64,000 bases of DNA from Chamaecyparis obtusa (lineage: Eukaryota; Streptophyta; Pinopsida; Cupressales; Cupressaceae), in NCBI GenBank assembly GCA_027943335.1, contig BSBK01000527.1, positions 648,501 through 712,500 on the forward strand, written 5' to 3'. Below are positions 61,226 to 64,000 of this stretch, in pieces. The notes beneath the pieces are model-generated. The model was not told where the DNA came from. It ran no database searches and was given only the letters and a program-made list of their open reading frames with translations. A program made the translations under genes and the position numbers. How positions within the stretch are numbered: the first letter of the stretch is position 1; the number at the start of each line of letters is the position of its first letter.

Positions 61226-62300
61226 GTGATCAAGCATAAGAGTGGAGTTACTAACCGAGCTGCAGATGCATTGAGCAGAAGACGTTCTTTGTTGACCAAG
61301 ATGAAGGTTACAATTCTTGGTTTTGATGAGATGAAGGAGTTATATGATACTAACCTTGATTTTTCTAAGGCCTGGAGAGAATGCAGAGCACCAAATCTAT
61401 TAGAACAACTGAGTAAGTTTGAGAAATATTTCATTCAAGAAGGTATGTTGTTCAAAGGAATTCAGTTATGTATACCAAGAAGTTCCATGAGAATTAATTT
61501 GATTAAGGAAAAGCATTGTGGTGGATTGGCTGGACATTTTGGAATTGATAAGACATTGAGTTTTCTTAAGGAAAAGTATTATTGGCCACATATGTACAAG
61601 GGTGTTCAGAAGTTTGTAAGGAGTTGGGGAATTTTTCAAGTTGCAAAAGGAGTAAGTCAGAATACTGTATTGTATACACCTATTTATGTTCCTGAGAAAC
61701 CTTGGAGTGACATCAATATGGATTTTGTTCTTGGATTACCTAAGACAACAAGAGGGTATGATTCCATATTTGTTGTTGTGGATAGATTTTCTAAGATGAG
61801 ACATTTCATACCATGTAAGAAGACATCATACACAATGCATGTTGCTGAGATTTTATTCAAAAAGATTGTTAGATTGCATGGATTATCTAGAATTATTATC
61901 TCTGACCAAGATAGAAAGTTTGTTGGTTATTTTTGGAGGACTTTGTGGAAGAAGATGGATACTGAGTTGAGGTTTAGTTCTACATTCCATCCAAAGACAG
62001 ATGGACAGACATAGGTTGTGAATAGAAGGTTTAGTAATTTGTTGAGTTGTTTAGTTAGAGATAAGCTGAGTAATTGGGATATGATATTGACACAAGCTGA
62101 GTTTGCATATAATAATTCTGTGAATAGGAGTATAGGGAAAACACCTTTTGAGATTGTTACTGGAATGCAGCCTAGAGGAGTATCAAATTTGAGGGATATT
62201 ATTGGTGAAGAAAAGAGAAGTGCCGAAGGAGAAGTATTTGCTAATTTTATGAAGTCTTTACATGAGGAAGTGAAGTTGAAGTTGGAACAAAGTAATTAAA
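61226..62300 (+). pseudogene. Element B integrase
   Basis: 262 open residues (61226-62014), then 62018-62299 after a TAG. The HHCC domain retains KEKHCGGLAGHFGIDKT, but the CxxC part reads SWGIF, so both Cys are lost. The core has INMDFVLGLP (Asp) and IIISDQDRKFVG (Asp). The TAG at 62012-62014 falls where the third catalytic residue, Glu, is expected (DGQT then stop). Confidence 0.9.
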
Positions 62301-62752
62301 AATATAAGGAAAATGTTGACAAATCTAGGAGACATCATGTTTTTGAAATTGGTGATGAGATAATGGTTTATTTGAAGAAGGGTATATTTCCTGTTGGAAC
62401 ATACAATAAGTTGAAAATGAAAAAGTTTGTTCCTTATAGAATTTTGGGGAAGTTTGATAGTGGTAATGCTTATGAAGTTGAGTTACTTGATGACATGGAT
62501 ATATCTCCTATATTCAATATTGTTGATTTGCATAAGTATCATGAGTTAGATGATGAATTTTTTATCTCATATGATTATCCTAAGAAGCAAGTTGAAGAGG
62601 TTGAACATATATTGGATCAGAGGATTGGTAAAATCACAAGAGGAAGATATTACTATGACTATTTGGTGAAGTGGAAGAATAGACTAGTTGAATATGCTAC
62701 ATGGATTTCTCAATCTGAGTTGGATTCAGCTCAGGTTGTGACACCTCAATGA
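62301..62752 (+). pseudogene. Element B integrase C-terminus with chromodomain
   Basis: Frame 62363-62752 gives KLKMKKFVPYRILGKFDSGN (GPY/F-like module), then VEHILDQRIGKITRGRYYYD and YLVKWKNRLVEYATWI with the conserved aromatic residues of a chromodomain. This identifies a chromovirus; such domains can steer integration to modified chromatin. It ends at TGA, 34 bp before the 3' LTR. Confidence 0.9.
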
Positions 62753-62786
62753 TTCAGAAGAATCATTTCTTTCAACCCTATTTGTC

Positions 62787-63455
62787 TGATGTAGGAGCAT
62801 CTTGGGTTGCCTTGCTATCCTACTCATTTTGTTCATTTTGCTAGTAAGTGTTGAGTTGCAGTCTTTGTCGAGTGTTCCTATGTGCCATGTTGTCCAGTGT
62901 TGCTTGAGTGTTCCTATGTATGTCTAGTTATCCAGTGTTGGCTGAGCATTCCTTCTTGTGCTGAGTGAACCTATTATTTGTTGATGCTCAGTTCTTCTTT
63001 GACTGAGTTTGTATGTGTTTGGTTCTTAGTTGGAGCTGACTTATGTATTTAATTTAGATCATGAATTTAATGTTTGGATCTTGTCTTGGGATGGGTACAA
63101 ACCATTTTGTGGCCAGCCTTCTAATATGTAATGGTCTAGAATCTTCTATAAGCTATTTTGGCAAGTATAAATAGGGATGTCTAGGTATAGAGTAGAGGAG
63201 GTAAGTAGTAAGTGGTAAGAAGATAGAAGAGAGAGTCTAAGTCTAAATTTTCACAAATCTTGTTGGCCATAACCTGGAAGGCCTCACAGTGGGGAATGCA
63301 TGCACTAATTGGATGAATCAATAAAGTATTTTGTTGTTCCTTCTCTCCTTGGTGTTGTTCTTAGTGTTTTTTTCTTCCATTGTGTTTAATCTGCAAGGTG
63401 GTTGGATAGTTAGGTGTGCCTTTGGCCCTAGCTTTCCCCAACCATCCTTGCACCA
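62787..63455 (+). repeat. Element B 3' LTR
   Basis: 669 bp, TGATGTAGGAGC to CTTGCACCA, TATA box at 63166-63173. No clear polypurine tract remains before it. Followed by the AAAAT duplication. Confidence 0.95.
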
Positions 63456-64000
63456 AAAATATCCTAGCTTCTCATGCTATCTATTACTCATCTTCTTGGC
63501 TCTTTGAAAATTACCAAACTAATAAATTGGATAAGATTTTGAGGGATTTTATGTGGTCAGATGGCATGGGCAATAAAAGAAGACATTGTGTCAATTGGGA
63601 TTGGTGCTGCAGACCTGGGAGTTTGGGTGGATTGGGTCTTAAAGATTTAAAATCTCATTGGATCGATCTTGCATCCAAATGTATCTTCAAATCCATCTAA
63701 TGAAATGAACCTTGGAAATTTTTAGTGAGAAATAATAGTAACAAATCCACTATTAAGAAGGGTAAACAATGGAAGGACATTCCATTTTGTGATTTTTTTT
63801 GGAGATTTTTATTTGAAAGTGTTTGGCTCTAATGTTTTTGTCTAGCTATAGAAGGCATGGTCTCAAGTGAGGAAGCTACTCTATTCCAGGTATATTGTAG
63901 GTGAGCTTCCCACATGCTTTATCCTAGATAGATCCATCTGGTGGGGGATCTACCTTAATAATAAACCTCTGGCCCTTACACAATGTTTCTCTACCAAAAT
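63456..64000 (+). pseudogene. LINE ORF2 C-terminal part, continuing beyond the window
   Basis: Frame to 63700 reads ILASHAIYYSSSWLFENYQ, ILRDFMWSDG and GSLGGLGLKDLKSHW, the post-RT region of plant LINE ORF2 leading to the zf-RVT domain. It is in frame with the 40404-40440 fragment. Stops from 63698 onward; shifted frames continue to the window end. Confidence 0.88.

Larger units (their letters stand above)
40441..63455 (+). mobile_element. Gypsy element B (chromovirus-like), split by element D
   Basis: Both LTRs are 669 bp (40441-41109, 62787-63455), TG...CA, flanked by a perfect AAAAT duplication (40436-40440, 63456-63460). The PBS is complementary to initiator tRNA-Met. Gag and protease lie left of the 17-kb insertion D (42984-59978); RT, RNase H, integrase and a chromodomain lie right of it. 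The insertion falls between the protease and RT, within an open codon series. Inserted in the LINE ORF2. Confidence 0.95.

Overview
This is nuclear DNA of a seed plant with a large, repeat-rich genome, most likely a gymnosperm (inferred from a multi-kilobase intron, low gene density and old, heavily mutated retroelements). I recognise one host gene. Nearly everything else that can be identified is retrotransposon sequence, much of it nested.

Left part (1-4200): a gypsy LTR fragment on the minus strand (1-839) abuts a decayed Ty1/copia pol on the plus strand (840-2168), followed by a 55-bp hairpin-rich tandem repeat, a polypurine tract and the start of the copia 3' LTR (2768).

Gene (4207-20966, minus): a six-exon gene for plant cytosolic-type NAD-dependent glycerol-3-phosphate dehydrogenase. 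The exons join in frame to 480 codons with consensus splice sites. The last exon (4207-4333) lies beyond an 11.2-kb intron that holds a LINE RNase H relic, a complete solo LTR with target duplication, a 51-bp-arm foldback and a 300-bp tandem duplication. Intron 1 is largely an old, diverged tandem repeat. Upstream of the gene is a large imperfect inverted repeat (21490-21945).

Retroelement nest (about 22300-64000): a plus-strand LINE is the oldest layer. It is split twice: by chromovirus-like gypsy element A (25739-40398, target duplication CATAT) and by chromovirus-like gypsy element B (40441-63455, AAAAT). A's 5' LTR is split by a 6.9-kb insertion C (26556-33437, ACAAG) with no recognised polymerase. 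B's pol is split by a 17-kb minus-strand element D (42984-59978, duplication GATTT/GATAT), and D's pol is itself split by a solo LTR (50211-50927, TATTT). LINE sequence resumes at 63456 and runs off the window.

The most interesting object is element D. It looks like a Tat-lineage Ty3/gypsy element (PBS of the TGGCACCCACC type, a second RNase H-like domain, a G-patch after the protease). Between pol and the 3' LTR, in antisense, it carries an apparent two-exon gene with a plant mobile domain (PMD) (44520-47154). That reading frame has no indel over 1.76 kb but 14 in-frame stops, 9 of them TAG. No RNA gene or CRISPR array was found.
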